Origin: Bacteroidota bacterium
GTDB lineage: Bacteria; Bacteroidota; Bacteroidia; Chitinophagales; UBA2359
Assembly (NCBI GenBank): GCA_020629895.1
Contig: JAHDCM010000279.1
Location: forward strand, 1-5,362
Reading direction: 5' to 3'
Length of the DNA: 5,362 nucleotides
The translations under genes were made by a program, and so were the position numbers. The notes below the pieces were generated by a model. The model did no database searches and was not told the origin of the DNA. It saw only the letters and a program-made list of their open reading frames with translations. Positions 5,183 through 5,362 of the stretch are shown here, piece after piece; the first letter of the stretch is position 1; every line of letters begins with the position of its first letter.

Positions 5183-5362
5183 ATATGGGCGTGCCGTGTA
5201 TTGAAAAAGCGCAATCATTTCACTTGATCCCGCCAGCGTCTTCGCTGATGGTCACAAGTAATGATTGCGCTTTTTCAATACACGTCGGGCTATCCGTTTG
5301 TAGTTGCCTCATAGCTACTTGTTCAGCATAGTCCTAGCAGTGTCTTCCGCTGTCAGCCCTGC
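5183..5362 (-). repeat. structured intergenic element, copy 2 (inverted, cut by window end)
   Basis: Read on the minus strand this repeats copy 1 in the same order: GCAGGGCTGAC (5352-5362), GGAAGACACTGCTAGG (5333-5348), CAACTACAA (5298-5306), GGATAGCCCGAC (5284-5295), a large hairpin (5196-5283) and GGCACGCCCA (5186-5195). The stretch CAACTACAA to GCCCGAC is identical at 21 of 23 positions. The segment between CTGCTAGG and CAACTAC is 26 bases, against 27 in copy 1, but is unrelated in sequence. In copy 1 that segment is the 3' side of a stem, so its partner here should lie beyond 5362. The element lies 3' of the PKD gene and points back toward it. Confidence 0.7.
5196..5283 (-). other. variable terminal hairpin of element copy 2
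   Basis: A perfect 24-bp inverted repeat (5196-5219 with 5260-5283) encloses 40 bases that fold further: ACTTG 5222-5226 with CAAGT 5255-5259, then CAGCG 5234-5238 with CGCTG 5243-5247 over a four-base tip. The two sides between these stems are mostly mismatched, forming an internal loop. None of the stem sequence resembles the hairpin in copy 1, although it sits between the same conserved boxes. It could also help end transcription from either direction. Confidence 0.75.

Noticed and set aside
126..5362. Composite transposon bounded by inverted structured elements
   Set aside because: The interior holds ordinary housekeeping envelope genes and no transposase or recombinase; the elements look like dispersed intergenic repeats.

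Overview
The window most likely comes from a low-GC member of the Bacteroidota, plausibly a Saprospiraceae-like marine lineage. The reasons are a DUF3098 protein (a family known essentially from Bacteroidota) between ftsX and uppP, a TAnnTTTG-type promoter before ftsX, start codons preceded by A-rich sequence rather than a clear Shine-Dalgarno, and a small secreted PKD protein with the cysteine pattern common in that group. The phylum is well supported; the family is inference.

Layout. Bases 1-394 hold no gene but are full of structure: a diverged direct repeat (33-95 and 349-388) brackets a long structured element (about 126-318). Next come a minus-strand UbiA-like membrane protein (395-1246) and, divergently, a plus-strand cluster of ftsX (1457-2323), a DUF3098 protein (2337-2663) and uppP (2690-3490). 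uppP converges with a minus-strand MscS-type channel (3501-4328), the two stop codons being only 10 bases apart. An AT-rich intergenic stretch (4329-4706) precedes a small exported PKD protein (4707-5045). The window ends with a hairpin terminator candidate and a second, inverted and truncated copy of the structured element (5183-5362).

How the genes relate. All five proteins are predicted to act in or across the cell envelope: FtsX in controlling septal peptidoglycan hydrolysis, UppP in recycling the undecaprenyl lipid carrier, MscS in osmotic relief, the UbiA-like protein as a polyprenyl-handling membrane enzyme or a descendant of one, and the PKD protein outside the cytoplasm. The ftsX-DUF3098-uppP trio looks like one operon; the others have their own transcription.

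The most interesting content is non-coding. The two edge elements share conserved boxes (a CTAGCAG-closed stem with an 18-base loop, then CAACTACAA..GGATAGCCCGAC, then GGnnACGCCCA), but between the last two boxes each carries a large hairpin of entirely different sequence. Keeping the pairing while changing the sequence is what selection on structure looks like, and the wobble pairs of copy 1 suggest an RNA read on the plus strand. No protein or transposase for moving or binding these elements is visible here.
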